64,000 bases of DNA from an uncultured Lachnospiraceae bacterium (GCA_946407765.1 CAMJPD010000002.1:1-64000), one strand, 5' to 3'. Shown: positions 36,143 through 44,466, counted from the stretch's first letter. The notes: generated by a model from the sequence alone, not told the origin. Numbers and translations: made by a program.

Positions 36143-36218
36143 TATTTTTTACAAATATACGATAAATATTTTTACAATGGAAATGTATACGGAAGTACCA
36201 TTTTAGAGAACAAGGATT

Positions 36219-36881
36219 TTAGCCATGCAAGCCATATATTTCTCTTAAGGCATCTATTAACGGATAATATAAGAAATTAGGAGACACTCGTGCTTGTGGA
36301 TGATTATACAATACAATAACCCTATTATTGTCTTTAAGATAATCAACACCATTAAAAGTGATTTCACATTTAACTATTTTCTCACTATATATACTCTCTA
36401 AAAATGCAGTACCGGTCCCGCAACAGATTATTAAATCTGGATCATAGATATCAACTTGATCTTTTAACAACTCTTTATCATTTATGGCATGCTTATAGAT
36501 AGCGTCATTATCGGCAACGGCTCCGCCACCAGTTTCTTTTTTTAAGTTAATTGCGACTATAGATTTTAGAACCTCCTTGCGCTCTTGTTCCGAAATTTCT
36601 TTGATTTTTTGCCAATTATAGTCCTGGTCAATATTTCTTATGCCAATTATCCACCTAGTAATGTTATCCCACGTATAATTCCTTGCTCCATCTCTTATAA
36701 ACTCCCTCAAATCCCAGTTTGGTTCATCACTATTAACTTCTTTCAGCACAAAAAGTATCTTAGGATTTGAGGTTGCATAATCTTCCCAAGAAACAACTCC
36801 GTCAGTAATAATGTTAGGATTAATCTCCTTCCATTTTTTTAGAAGTTCTTCTTCTTGTCTTCTTTTTTCTTTGATATCCAC
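36219..36881 (-). CDS. Uracil-DNA-glycosylase-fold-like protein
   Basis: A 220-residue cytosolic protein. KILFVLKEVNS near residue 40, AINLKKETGGG near 120, DPDLIICCGTGTAF near 155 and a late NHPQAR resemble the strand order and the His-containing end motif of uracil-DNA-glycosylase-like proteins. The catalytic motifs are not canonical, so activity is doubtful. Start codon is GTG; the ribosome site AAAAGGA is rather far (about 14 bases). It stands alone between the toxin-antitoxin unit and the HEPN-like gene. Confidence 0.45.
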   Translation of the reverse strand: MDIKEKRRQEEELLKKWKEINPNIITDGVVSWEDYATSNPKILFVLKEVNSDEPNWDLREFIRDGARNYTWDNITRWIIGIRNIDQDYNWQKIKEISEQERKEVLKSIVAINLKKETGGGAVADNDAIYKHAINDKELLKDQVDIYDPDLIICCGTGTAFLESIYSEKIVKCEITFNGVDYLKDNNRVIVLYNHPQARVSPNFLYYPLIDALREIYGLHG

Positions 36882-37038
36882 GTGCTACTTTATCATTCCT
36901 TTTATTAATTTCTATTCCTAGATTACGCTTAAACTAATTATAAAGAATTTACAGAAACATTGAGCATACATAGCCTGCTTATTTTGATACGACTTTAGGG
37001 TTTAACTTCACTGTCCCCATTACTATCTTGTTTTGAAA

Positions 37039-37572
37039 TTATTTTATCTTTATCGTATAGTCAAAGAAATTAAATTTATCTTTATTGTTTTTAAAATAAA
37101 CTTTAGCCGTAGAACATAGTACTTTACACAGTCTATTTATACTCACAGAGTGATACTTTTTTATTGTTTTTTCATTTATACACTCAATTACTGATGCTTT
37201 ATCGCAAGAAGTCAAACTTGAATTATTCGTGTCATAAACTAGTTCAAAATTATAATTATATGTATAATTTTCGTCTTTACTATCCTTAACTTTATCTTCA
37301 ATTGCAGGATTGCCCTCATGTAGAAGCTTGCACCTTAAACTCCATATAACCTTGCCGCTCATGTATGGTATTTCTTTGCTCGCATCTGGATTCTTTTCAT
37401 ACTGACCTATATTATGTTCATACCATTTTATATATCTGCTCTTATTACTTTCGCATTCAGGAAACTCAGCTTTTCCGCAAATATCAGGAATTATAATTGC
37501 CGATACTAGCGCTGTAATATAACAACCTTTTTCCAATGATTTATTAATCTGGTTTACAAGCATTTCTATCAT
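37039..37572 (-). CDS. HEPN-like protein with RX4H motif
   Basis: A 177-residue helical protein. The N-terminal ITALVSAIIIPDICGK is followed by YMSGKVIWSLRCKLLHEGN, where R(C-K-L-L)H fits the RX4-6H signature of HEPN ribonucleases. Many HEPN proteins act in defence or toxin-antitoxin systems, but a minimal nucleotidyltransferase partner is not adjacent. The start has AGAGGAATTTTAA-ATG. An inverted repeat lies in its promoter region. Function unproven. Confidence 0.5.
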   Translation of the reverse strand: MIEMLVNQINKSLEKGCYITALVSAIIIPDICGKAEFPECESNKSRYIKWYEHNIGQYEKNPDASKEIPYMSGKVIWSLRCKLLHEGNPAIEDKVKDSKDENYTYNYNFELVYDTNNSSLTSCDKASVIECINEKTIKKYHSVSINRLCKVLCSTAKVYFKNNKDKFNFFDYTIKIK

Positions 37573-37614
37573 TTAAAATTCCTCTATATATTTTTTCAAC
37601 ATAATTCTTTAATT

Positions 37615-37666
37615 AATATTTAGACACATAATGCTTAACAAAAATCGACTAACACATCTAAATATT
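37615..37666. repeat. Inverted repeat upstream of the HEPN-like gene
   Basis: Perfect 10-base arms (AATATTTAGA at 37615-37624; TCTAAATATT at 37657-37666) with 32 bases between. A candidate promoter on the minus strand (TTGTTA, 17 bases, TATTAA) lies within it, so it could be an operator; it could also be the 3' stem of the upstream small gene. Confidence 0.55.
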
Positions 37667-37673
37667 CATGTGC

Positions 37674-37952
37674 TTATTTGACATTACTCCAAATGCTACA
37701 TGATTGTAAAACAATAGCAATAATTGACAAGACTATTATTACATAGTCAGTACATTTGGGCTTCTTAATATCTTCTCTTAACCTTTTTACCATATCACAA
37801 GTCTCTCTTGTCAATTCGATAATTTTATCATTCTGTCTAATTGGTTCATTATCAATATATCCTTGGTATTTTTTATTTTCTTCTACATTCTTAGCAATCT
37901 CCATAGCTTGTTGTGCATTGTTTATCATCATATTTTCAAATTTTAGGTTCAT
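37674..37952 (-). CDS. Small coiled-coil protein with C-terminal membrane helix
   Basis: A 92-residue protein with a charged, helical first part (about 1-65, EIAKNVEENKKYQGYI and DMVKRLREDIKK) and one membrane helix at the end (about 70-88, YVIIVLSIIAIVLQSC). Excellent ribosome site (CAAAGGAGTGAGAA-ATG), which supports it as a real gene. No family recognised. It lies between DUF4238 and the HEPN-like gene; tail-anchored helical proteins are common in mobile or defence cargo. Confidence 0.6.
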   Translation of the reverse strand: MNLKFENMMINNAQQAMEIAKNVEENKKYQGYIDNEPIRQNDKIIELTRETCDMVKRLREDIKKPKCTDYVIIVLSIIAIVLQSCSIWSNVK

Positions 37953-38006
37953 TTCTCACTCCTTTGTAATAATTATAAACCTTGTTACCAAAGCCAATCC
38001 CTTTGA

Positions 38007-38025
38007 ATAAATAACTCCGTCGCCA
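38007..38025. repeat. Direct repeat, left copy, flanking the DUF4238 gene
   Basis: ATAAATAACTCCGTCGCCA. Matches 18 of 19 bases of the copy at 39113-39131, with some similarity just outside (CCTTTGA / CCTTAG). Together they enclose 1.1 kb that holds only the DUF4238 gene. Confidence 0.7.
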
Positions 38026-38097
38026 TTATTCTACAAAATTCGTATTTACAATTATATCAAACTAATAATACTCTATTAAGTAGTAATGTTACACAGT

Positions 38098-39054
38098 TTA
38101 GATCCTCGTTTTATCTAAAAAAGCATATCCTTTTTCTGAAACATCAATAATAGTTCTGTTAATTTCTTCTACGTTTTTCTGATATATTTTTTTTACGCTT
38201 ATGTGTAGATTACCGTTATTATCACAGTTTGGTGGATTTAAAACGTCTTTGGCAAATATTCTTACACGTTCTGGAGCTTTTAATGCACCACCGGATACTA
38301 ATAGTATAATTCTCTTTGGTGATATAGGACACAAAGTGTATAAATGCATTTCTTTATCATTATTTGACGTACCGGTTATAATTGGGGGATAATTATCTCC
38401 AATAATGAAATCTTTATCGCCGCGTCTCTCCATGACAACAAGGTATAATATAAAGTTTCTCATAGCAAACCAATTTTTTTGCAGTGCACTAAACAAACTC
38501 TCATCAATCCCTTCACAATTTAAATATCCATCCCTTACCATAAAATACTTAAACGGCTTATCTATCTTTTCATTTTCGAGTATTTCCTTAATAGATCGAC
38601 AATCTAAGATATGACTAATATTTCGTTTCCACAAGTCAGTAAAATCTCCATTTGTTTGATACATAGTGTAAAAATCTTTGTTTATATTGTCTTCCACATT
38701 TTTAAACTGATGCAATGATTTTTCATTTCTTATTGCCATTATTGAAATAAATAACCTTAGTTTATCCTCTTCACTTTCTGAAAGCACAAACTCATCCTCG
38801 TTCAGAAACCGATGCTTAATTAGTGTTGCTACTTCATCTTCATATTTTGCCAGCTTTGCTTCAATTTCAGTGGGATTATTCATATGGTTTATTTCATCCC
38901 TATAGAGATTACGAGTCATGAAGATTTCATCAGTCTGCTTAACCGATGCCGTATTTTTTGATTTATCAAAATAATAGAGCCGTTTATTCTTGAAGCAAAA
39001 ATTTCTCAAAATAAACTGTGGAATATAATGATGCCTTTTGGGTTCTGTGCCCAT
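38098..39054 (-). CDS. DUF4238 protein
   Basis: A 318-residue protein that opens with the DUF4238 hallmark RHHYIPQFILRNF. An internal FIIGDNYPPII and a central CPISPKRIILLVSGG are seen. DUF4238 has no proven activity; its members occur often in mobile regions and beside defence genes. Ribosome site AAAGGATATTAAAAC-ATG. It is flanked by 19-base direct repeats, as if it were a single inserted gene. Confidence 0.85.
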   Translation of the reverse strand: MGTEPKRHHYIPQFILRNFCFKNKRLYYFDKSKNTASVKQTDEIFMTRNLYRDEINHMNNPTEIEAKLAKYEDEVATLIKHRFLNEDEFVLSESEEDKLRLFISIMAIRNEKSLHQFKNVEDNINKDFYTMYQTNGDFTDLWKRNISHILDCRSIKEILENEKIDKPFKYFMVRDGYLNCEGIDESLFSALQKNWFAMRNFILYLVVMERRGDKDFIIGDNYPPIITGTSNNDKEMHLYTLCPISPKRIILLVSGGALKAPERVRIFAKDVLNPPNCDNNGNLHISVKKIYQKNVEEINRTIIDVSEKGYAFLDKTRI

Positions 39055-39112
39055 GTTTTAATATCCTTTAAAATTATTGTAGAGAATTAATTTCATACTC
39101 ATTGTTCCTTAG

Positions 39113-39131
39113 ATAAATAACTCCGTCCCCA
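39113..39131. repeat. Direct repeat, right copy, flanking the DUF4238 gene
   Basis: ATAAATAACTCCGTCCCCA, differing from the copy at 38007-38025 in one base. It sits immediately upstream of a 13-base tandem duplication. Confidence 0.7.
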
Positions 39132-39153
39132 CCACTCCTACCCACCACTCCTA
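39128..39153. repeat. Tandem duplication of 13 bases
   Basis: CCCACCACTCCTA occurs twice in direct succession (39128-39140, 39141-39153). It is strikingly GC-rich for the surroundings and partly overlaps the right direct repeat. It lies in the gap between the VOC gene and the island. Confidence 0.85.
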
Positions 39154-39216
39154 AAACAACTCGCCCCACGCTTTTTCCCAAATGAATATAATGCATTACT
39201 CTAGAATATTACATGG

Positions 39217-39624
39217 TTATTGCTTTTCTAGCAACTCTATGAGTCCAACATCTTTGTGGAACAGAAAGGCAACTTTTCTGTTGTCAAAAGCTATGGCAGG
39301 TTCTTGTTCTTTAGTGATTACAAATTTTTGGTTTTTTAATTCATCGATGGCTGATCTTAAATCATCAACTTCGTAACAAATGTGATATGGGGATGCGCTA
39401 TTCTTTTGATTCTGCAATAACGCCGAAACTGGAGAGTTGTTATTAACAGGCTGCACAAACTCAATTTTTATACTTCTATTAATCATAAAAACAAGTTTAA
39501 CATTTCTAGCTTCATCATCAATTATATCTGACACAAGTGTGTATCCAAGATTTTTAAACTTTTCGATTGTTTTATCAATGTCGGCGCAAGCATATGCAAT
39601 ATGCTCAATTCTATAGTCTTGCAT
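39217..39624 (-). CDS. VOC-family (glyoxalase/epimerase-like) protein
   Basis: A 135-residue vicinal-oxygen-chelate protein: RIEHIAYACADIDKTIEKF start, HICYEVDDLRSAIDEL in the middle and GLIELLEK at the end. Two betaalphabeta modules are visible, with His in IEHIAY and PYHICY as metal ligands. Relatives include methylmalonyl-CoA epimerase and glyoxalases. Its stop-start junction with the ACP gene (overlap of one base) suggests it processes an acyl group on the carrier or CoA. Last gene of the right polysaccharide operon. Confidence 0.8.
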   Translation of the reverse strand: MQDYRIEHIAYACADIDKTIEKFKNLGYTLVSDIIDDEARNVKLVFMINRSIKIEFVQPVNNNSPVSALLQNQKNSASPYHICYEVDDLRSAIDELKNQKFVITKEQEPAIAFDNRKVAFLFHKDVGLIELLEKQ

Positions 39625-39842
39625 TAGGCACCTGCCTTTTTTAGTATATCCTGTACACTATGCATCTCCATCGCATCATCAATAGATATATCTAGTCCTA
39701 ACTCCTCATTAAGTGCCCCAATAACTAAAACATGTCCCAAAGAGTCCCATTCAGGGACATCGTTTATTATTGTATTTTCAGTAATTGTTCCCTCACCCAG
39801 ATTCAATGTCTTTTCAATTATCTTAATTACCTTATCTTTCAT
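39624..39842 (-). CDS. Acyl carrier protein
   Basis: A 72-residue acyl carrier protein, helical and acidic, with the phosphopantetheine site EWDSLGHV (Ser34). It lies between the FkbH-like gene (one base apart) and the VOC gene (overlap of one base). It differs from a fatty-acid ACP in context and is thus likely a dedicated carrier for a small acyl unit loaded by the FkbH-like protein. Confidence 0.9.
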   Translation of the reverse strand: MKDKVIKIIEKTLNLGEGTITENTIINDVPEWDSLGHVLVIGALNEELGLDISIDDAMEMHSVQDILKKAGA

Positions 39843-39843
39843 T

Positions 39844-41481
39844 TTACACCTCCACCTCTTTTTTCAAAGAGTAGTCTCTTATACAATTAGCAGATAAGTC
39901 CAATTTATACTTCTTTTCTCCTCCAGAATTAGATACTATAGAATAGTTGAGGCTGTCAAACAACTCAGAAACTGGAAAATTTTTGTCCGTCTTAACATAT
40001 TTAGAATTAATAATTTGAACTTTTTTCTTCCTATAATAGTCCTCTATGTCATCTATTATTGCATTTTCTATTTTTCTACCCATGACCCTACAACTCATAA
40101 CAAAATCTTCAATAAAAACCTCATGGTCACTATTTTTTACTATAACAACGGCAACCACTCCGCTATCGCCAAACCTATCGCTTACATTATATGTAAATAT
40201 ATCATAATTTTTGTCCGCCATCATATCTAACAACTCATTTAGCGAATGTCTTACTGTAGTAAGATTAAATTGATTGGTCTTGTTTAGTAACTGTACTATC
40301 CTTGCAGTGTGATGCTCTGGGATGACTCTTTTAAGAACTATATCTAATTTTTTTAAATAATCATTAAAATCTGCAGTATTATGTTTTAGCTCATTTCTTT
40401 CATTGTTTGCTCTATATTCTTCTGTCTTATTCAGATCTTCTTTGGTCAACATAGGCTTATCAAAATATTTTTTCCATATGTCAACCATCACATCAGGAAG
40501 TTTGTTAATATTTTTCGGAAAATCAGGAACAATTACTTCAGGCAATGCTTCCTTCACCAAATATCGCTCGGTGTCATTATCGTCAAAAAATACTATTGAA
40601 TCAAGCCCAAGATTTAATTCACTTGCCACCTCTCGTATATTATCTACCTTATTATTCCAATTAATTTTCTTTATTACAAAATCGTCTTCTCTTAATACCA
40701 TATGATGATTATTATTTATAATATGCATGGCATCATCCAAATTATTTTTTGATACTATACCAAGAATAACACCGCTATTTTTCATTTGTTTAATAACACG
40801 CTGTAGTGTTTTATATATAAGACCATTATGCTCATCTGTCAATTCCACTGGATCTATATCATTTTCGCCGGCAAGGCCACCCCATAAAGTATTGTCTAAG
40901 TCTAAAAGCAATACTTTTTTTGCAGTATTTTCCTCAATACAAACCTTGTGTAGCACCAAATCTGATATTCTATTACAGAGAATTTGTGAATAAGGTATTC
41001 TACCCATATACCACGTTGTAGTTGAAAATGAATTATCAAATCCTATAGATAATATCTCTCTATAAATATCTAACAATCTGACATTTGCGTGTTTTAGAAT
41101 AAGTTTATCTAATTTTTCATTCCAGTAACTTATTATACTTGAGCTAAAATTAATTAAATTGCCAAGATTATATTCAGGGCCATTAATATATGCATTAGAA
41201 ACATAATATAACGTATCTCCTTCAATAGATAATTCAAAATTGTTGAACCAATCATCAATTAATTTTACTGCGTTATCAAAATTATCTAAATGATTGATAA
41301 GTTCTACTGTATCCTCAATTATGAACACAATATCTGGTTTATAAGCATATAAATTAGACTTTTTGTTTAGCAAAATTCCTATTTCGTTTCCATATCCGTC
41401 AGCCTGGTATATATTATTTGTTCTATTTAGCTGTCGAATTACAGAGTTTATATTTACATTTGATAATATTGCAATTTTCAA
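39844..41481 (-). CDS. FkbH-like HAD-family protein
   Basis: A 545-residue FkbH-type protein. The N-terminal SGNH-like part (about 1-180) is followed by the HAD domain with LLDLDNTLWGG near 191-201 and FFDDNDTER; the C-terminal part is GNAT-like. FkbH enzymes load a glyceryl unit from 1,3-bisphosphoglycerate onto an ACP phosphopantetheine. Members also occur in surface polysaccharide loci without polyketide synthases. It overlaps the AAC(3)-like gene by four bases (ATGA) and is followed by its ACP. Confidence 0.88.
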   Translation of the reverse strand: MKIAILSNVNINSVIRQLNRTNNIYQADGYGNEIGILLNKKSNLYAYKPDIVFIIEDTVELINHLDNFDNAVKLIDDWFNNFELSIEGDTLYYVSNAYINGPEYNLGNLINFSSSIISYWNEKLDKLILKHANVRLLDIYREILSIGFDNSFSTTTWYMGRIPYSQILCNRISDLVLHKVCIEENTAKKVLLLDLDNTLWGGLAGENDIDPVELTDEHNGLIYKTLQRVIKQMKNSGVILGIVSKNNLDDAMHIINNNHHMVLREDDFVIKKINWNNKVDNIREVASELNLGLDSIVFFDDNDTERYLVKEALPEVIVPDFPKNINKLPDVMVDIWKKYFDKPMLTKEDLNKTEEYRANNERNELKHNTADFNDYLKKLDIVLKRVIPEHHTARIVQLLNKTNQFNLTTVRHSLNELLDMMADKNYDIFTYNVSDRFGDSGVVAVVIVKNSDHEVFIEDFVMSCRVMGRKIENAIIDDIEDYYRKKKVQIINSKYVKTDKNFPVSELFDSLNYSIVSNSGGEKKYKLDLSANCIRDYSLKKEVEV

Positions 41482-42263
41482 TTTTGACCTTTAAACTCAC
41501 AAATCTTGCGTGAGTTGTTATTAATAATATCATTCAATAGCACATCATAGGCAGATCCCAACATTACTAGTGTTATGCTAGAACTATTTATTGTAAATCT
41601 TTCCAAGCAGCCTGCTTTTATGAAATCATCTTCTATTGGATTTATTGTTGTCTTTACATCTAGATCCAAATTACGAACAAACATAGAATATGTTTTACGA
41701 GATACATTCCCGCGCTCATCCACATAATCTCCATGAAAATCTTTTACATATCTATGTTTAACAACTCCTGACTGCTCTTCAACAAAATGAGCAAATGTAA
41801 AAGAATGCTGTAAACTTACGTCGATAATATAATTTTTTGCATTTTTCTTCTTAAAAAAATTAAATGGTGAATCGATTCCAAAAGAATCAGTATTCTCCAT
41901 GTTGCACAATTCATCTTGGTAGTTACCATACACAGCAAAGGAATAAATTGGATGTTTGGTTCTCTTAAAATCGCTTCTTTTGAGCGCTATGGTTCCTAAT
42001 GTTCCAGTCTTACATGTGGTATTTTTATAATCAAATGTTTCACCACCACAAAAATCCCAATTATATGTTGGAAAAAGTAAAGTTCCTTCAGGACCAATGA
42101 CATCTATTATTCCATCAATAAAATTATTTAAATTTACTGGCTCCTTATTTGTTAATGCATCAAAAGCCATTTTCTTAGAATCTGATGATATAAGGATAAT
42201 ATCTCCCCTTTCAATTTTCATGTACTTTGCATATTCGTAAAGCTTAACATAGTTACCCATCAT
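41478..42263 (-). CDS. AAC(3)-family N-acyltransferase
   Basis: A 261-residue protein of the antibiotic N-acetyltransferase AAC(3) fold. It has GPEGTLLFPTYNWDF, CKTGTLGTIALKR and a HPIYSFAVYG motif with the family histidine. In sugar loci, members acylate amino sugars. Between an FkbH/ACP pair and nonulosonate genes it most plausibly transfers an acyl group from the ACP to an amino sugar; this is inference. Start overlaps the stop of the upstream gene by one base. Confidence 0.82.
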   Translation of the reverse strand: MMGNYVKLYEYAKYMKIERGDIILISSDSKKMAFDALTNKEPVNLNNFIDGIIDVIGPEGTLLFPTYNWDFCGGETFDYKNTTCKTGTLGTIALKRSDFKRTKHPIYSFAVYGNYQDELCNMENTDSFGIDSPFNFFKKKNAKNYIIDVSLQHSFTFAHFVEEQSGVVKHRYVKDFHGDYVDERGNVSRKTYSMFVRNLDLDVKTTINPIEDDFIKAGCLERFTINSSSITLVMLGSAYDVLLNDIINNNSRKICEFKGQN

Positions 42264-43570
42264 TATACCCTTACTAAATCTTTTTCTTTGAGCTTATCTA
42301 TAATATCTATAACGACATCTGTTGACACATTGATTCTATTGCTAATATCAAATATATCGTTCTTGCCATCTAAATACCTAATTGTATCGATCATTGGTTT
42401 TACAGTTCCATAGTTTCCTTTCTGCGAAACAGTGGGATAAAGTCCACGTTTCCCAAGCTGTGGAACGCCAAGTACATTTATTTTATAATAAGCATTATAT
42501 TCTAATGCTCTTACCAATTTAATAAGAACCTCATACGCTCCCTGTAAACCACTTGGCGTTACAACATTTTCTAGGTCATCTGCTGATGTATGATACTCAG
42601 GAAATTCTCCATATTTTGTTCTACAAAAACCTACAACTGGCAGCTCTATGAACGGAGATCCATATTGTTTTTCATCGGAGCCTGCTAATAGAAAATCATA
42701 GACTTTATAATTATCTATATGAAATTTAAGTATATTATGTAACGCCTTATCTGCTAAAGTATCAGCATACCTTGTTTCAATAATAGAATAATTTCTATCA
42801 TCTCCAACACAAGATAGATTAAATCCCGCTACCATACATTTTTTCATATGATCTAGATTATCATTTGTACTTAAATATGCAAGAGAGCCTATTGTTTCTG
42901 GCACAAAAACAAATCTATAAGTATATTTTCTATCAACAAGTTTACTAATATACTTAATGAGTTCTAGTTGAACAGCTGGTCCAGAGCATTCATTATTTGC
43001 CATAGATGGATGACAAATATAAGTCGAAAAGAATACTTCTTTTTCTGTTCTTCCTGGAACAATACACTCTGCGTAATTAAGAACTCCTTCAAACAATTCA
43101 CTATCTATATACATATGATAATTCCCTTCTTTAAGAGAATTCTTTAAATTTTCACTCATGCAAAACCCAAAGCGCTCTTTATAATATGATGTAACGTATG
43201 GAATTACATTGGGTTGCTCGGGTTGCGTGTATATATGTTTTAAAAGTTCTTCTAAATTCACCCACTTATCAATTGGCGTAGAATAACCAACTATATGTAA
43301 ATTTGAATTCTTAAAATCAACTATATGATTTCCTTTATCATCTTCAATGTACCCAGCGTTTATCTTCCATTCCTTAGGTACAGTCCAGTCAAATACTTGG
43401 GTTCCAGATGGGACATTTATTATGTCAAATTTTATACTACTATCAAAGTCTTCTAAATCAGACTTAATTTCATTCAAAGTTTGACGAACACCTTCACCTG
43501 TAAGACTTCTACAATAAGGAAATATTTTCGTACAAAAGTCATGCATATTTTTGCCTCTATTTTCTGTCAT
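42263..43570 (-). CDS. DUF4910/aminopeptidase-like protein
   Basis: A protein of about 435 residues of a family found in surface polysaccharide loci. It has a DUF2172-like start (CRSLTGEGVRQTLNEI), an M28-aminopeptidase-like region with YICHPSMANNECSGP and FVPETIGSLAYL, and a C-terminal winged helix (about 360-435). The metal ligands fit a Zn hydrolase, but no substrate is known. ATG at 43570 has GGGGGACAAG just before it; the frame is also open from 43582. First gene of a unit with its own promoter. Confidence 0.8.
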   Translation of the reverse strand: MTENRGKNMHDFCTKIFPYCRSLTGEGVRQTLNEIKSDLEDFDSSIKFDIINVPSGTQVFDWTVPKEWKINAGYIEDDKGNHIVDFKNSNLHIVGYSTPIDKWVNLEELLKHIYTQPEQPNVIPYVTSYYKERFGFCMSENLKNSLKEGNYHMYIDSELFEGVLNYAECIVPGRTEKEVFFSTYICHPSMANNECSGPAVQLELIKYISKLVDRKYTYRFVFVPETIGSLAYLSTNDNLDHMKKCMVAGFNLSCVGDDRNYSIIETRYADTLADKALHNILKFHIDNYKVYDFLLAGSDEKQYGSPFIELPVVGFCRTKYGEFPEYHTSADDLENVVTPSGLQGAYEVLIKLVRALEYNAYYKINVLGVPQLGKRGLYPTVSQKGNYGTVKPMIDTIRYLDGKNDIFDISNRINVSTDVVIDIIDKLKEKDLVRV

Positions 43571-43588
43571 CTTGTCCCCCATTACACA

Positions 43589-43594
43589 ATTATA
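43589..43594 (-). promoter_or_regulatory. Extended -10 promoter of the DUF4910-AAC(3)-FkbH-ACP-VOC unit
   Basis: Minus strand TGATATAAT about 18 bases before the ATG at 43570, with a weak -35 (TAGAAA, 16 bases). It makes the five-gene unit 43.6-39.2 kb independently transcribable. Confidence 0.5.
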
Positions 43595-43691
43595 TCATAA
43601 AACAAATTCGTTTCTATGCGTAACCTATATATTTAATTCTACTATTATTGTTTCAATAGGAATCTCTGCATTAATTGACTATTTATCTTTA

Positions 43692-44456
43692 TTACTTAGT
43701 TAAATATACTAGAAAAATCGCGTCGGATTTGTAATCGGCGAGTGAAGTTTTTGAAGATTTTGTTGTTTCAATAGTTATATTAATATCTTTTGGGATAATA
43801 TTTAAGATACGTTTAAAATCTAGGTTGCCTGCTCCATAGTTTAAATGCTGATCATACTTAGAAGTAGTATCTATGTCACTTAGGTGGATTCGTTTAGGAT
43901 TTAGGGTGACAAGTTGCTCCACGTATTTGTATGGATCTATGCCTTGGCTATTAGCGGAACATATCGCATGACCTATGTCTAGGCAAAAACCGCAATTAGC
44001 ATTTTCTATAATGAATTTTAATTCTTCATATTTAGACCCTATACATTTATTATCTGGGCCCATTCGCAGGGGTTGATAAGGTTTGTTTTCGATTATTATT
44101 CTTTTGTCATTGAAGTTTTTTATTTGCCTTGCTGTTTCTTTATAATCACCATTAATTCCGCCATGAAAAACTATGGTATCGGCACCAAGAGTATCTGCAT
44201 ATTCTTTTACTTCAAGATATTTTTCGTAATTTGATTGCTCGTGGTCTATCTTTGATAAATTCATATCGTGTGCAAAGTGAGGAGCGTGTATATCAAATGG
44301 AATTTTCATTTCCTTCCATTTTGGTATTAAATCTAAGTTTCCTGGAACAACATAAAGTTCTATGTAATCAAATATTTTTTCATCATAAAGTTTTATGGCT
44401 TCGTCATAATAATAATCTGTGTTTATATTCCATAGTTTTAGTCCAATCTTTCTCAT
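43692..44456 (-). CDS. Sugar phosphate isomerase/epimerase (TIM barrel)
   Basis: A 254-residue protein of the AP-endonuclease-2/xylose-isomerase-like barrel. It has DIHAPHF, TIVFHGG, ENKPY, FCLDIGHA, RIHLSDID and ITIETTK at the ends of successive strands, with the metal-binding Glu, Asp, His set intact. It could isomerise or epimerise a sugar or hydroxy-acid. It is flanked by the GNAT gene (10 bases) and the DUF4910 promoter, and lies in the nonulosonate section. Confidence 0.85.
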   Translation of the reverse strand: MRKIGLKLWNINTDYYYDEAIKLYDEKIFDYIELYVVPGNLDLIPKWKEMKIPFDIHAPHFAHDMNLSKIDHEQSNYEKYLEVKEYADTLGADTIVFHGGINGDYKETARQIKNFNDKRIIIENKPYQPLRMGPDNKCIGSKYEELKFIIENANCGFCLDIGHAICSANSQGIDPYKYVEQLVTLNPKRIHLSDIDTTSKYDQHLNYGAGNLDFKRILNIIPKDINITIETTKSSKTSLADYKSDAIFLVYLTK

Positions 44457-44466
44457 AGATATCCAA

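Noticed and set aside
39624..41481. Polyketide cluster suggested by FkbH and ACP
   Set aside because: No ketosynthase or other polyketide enzyme is present; FkbH/ACP pairs also occur in glycan loci.
41478..42263. Aminoglycoside resistance gene
   Set aside because: The fold is AAC(3)-like, but the context is sugar biosynthesis with tight coupling to FkbH and ACP; resistance is not supported.
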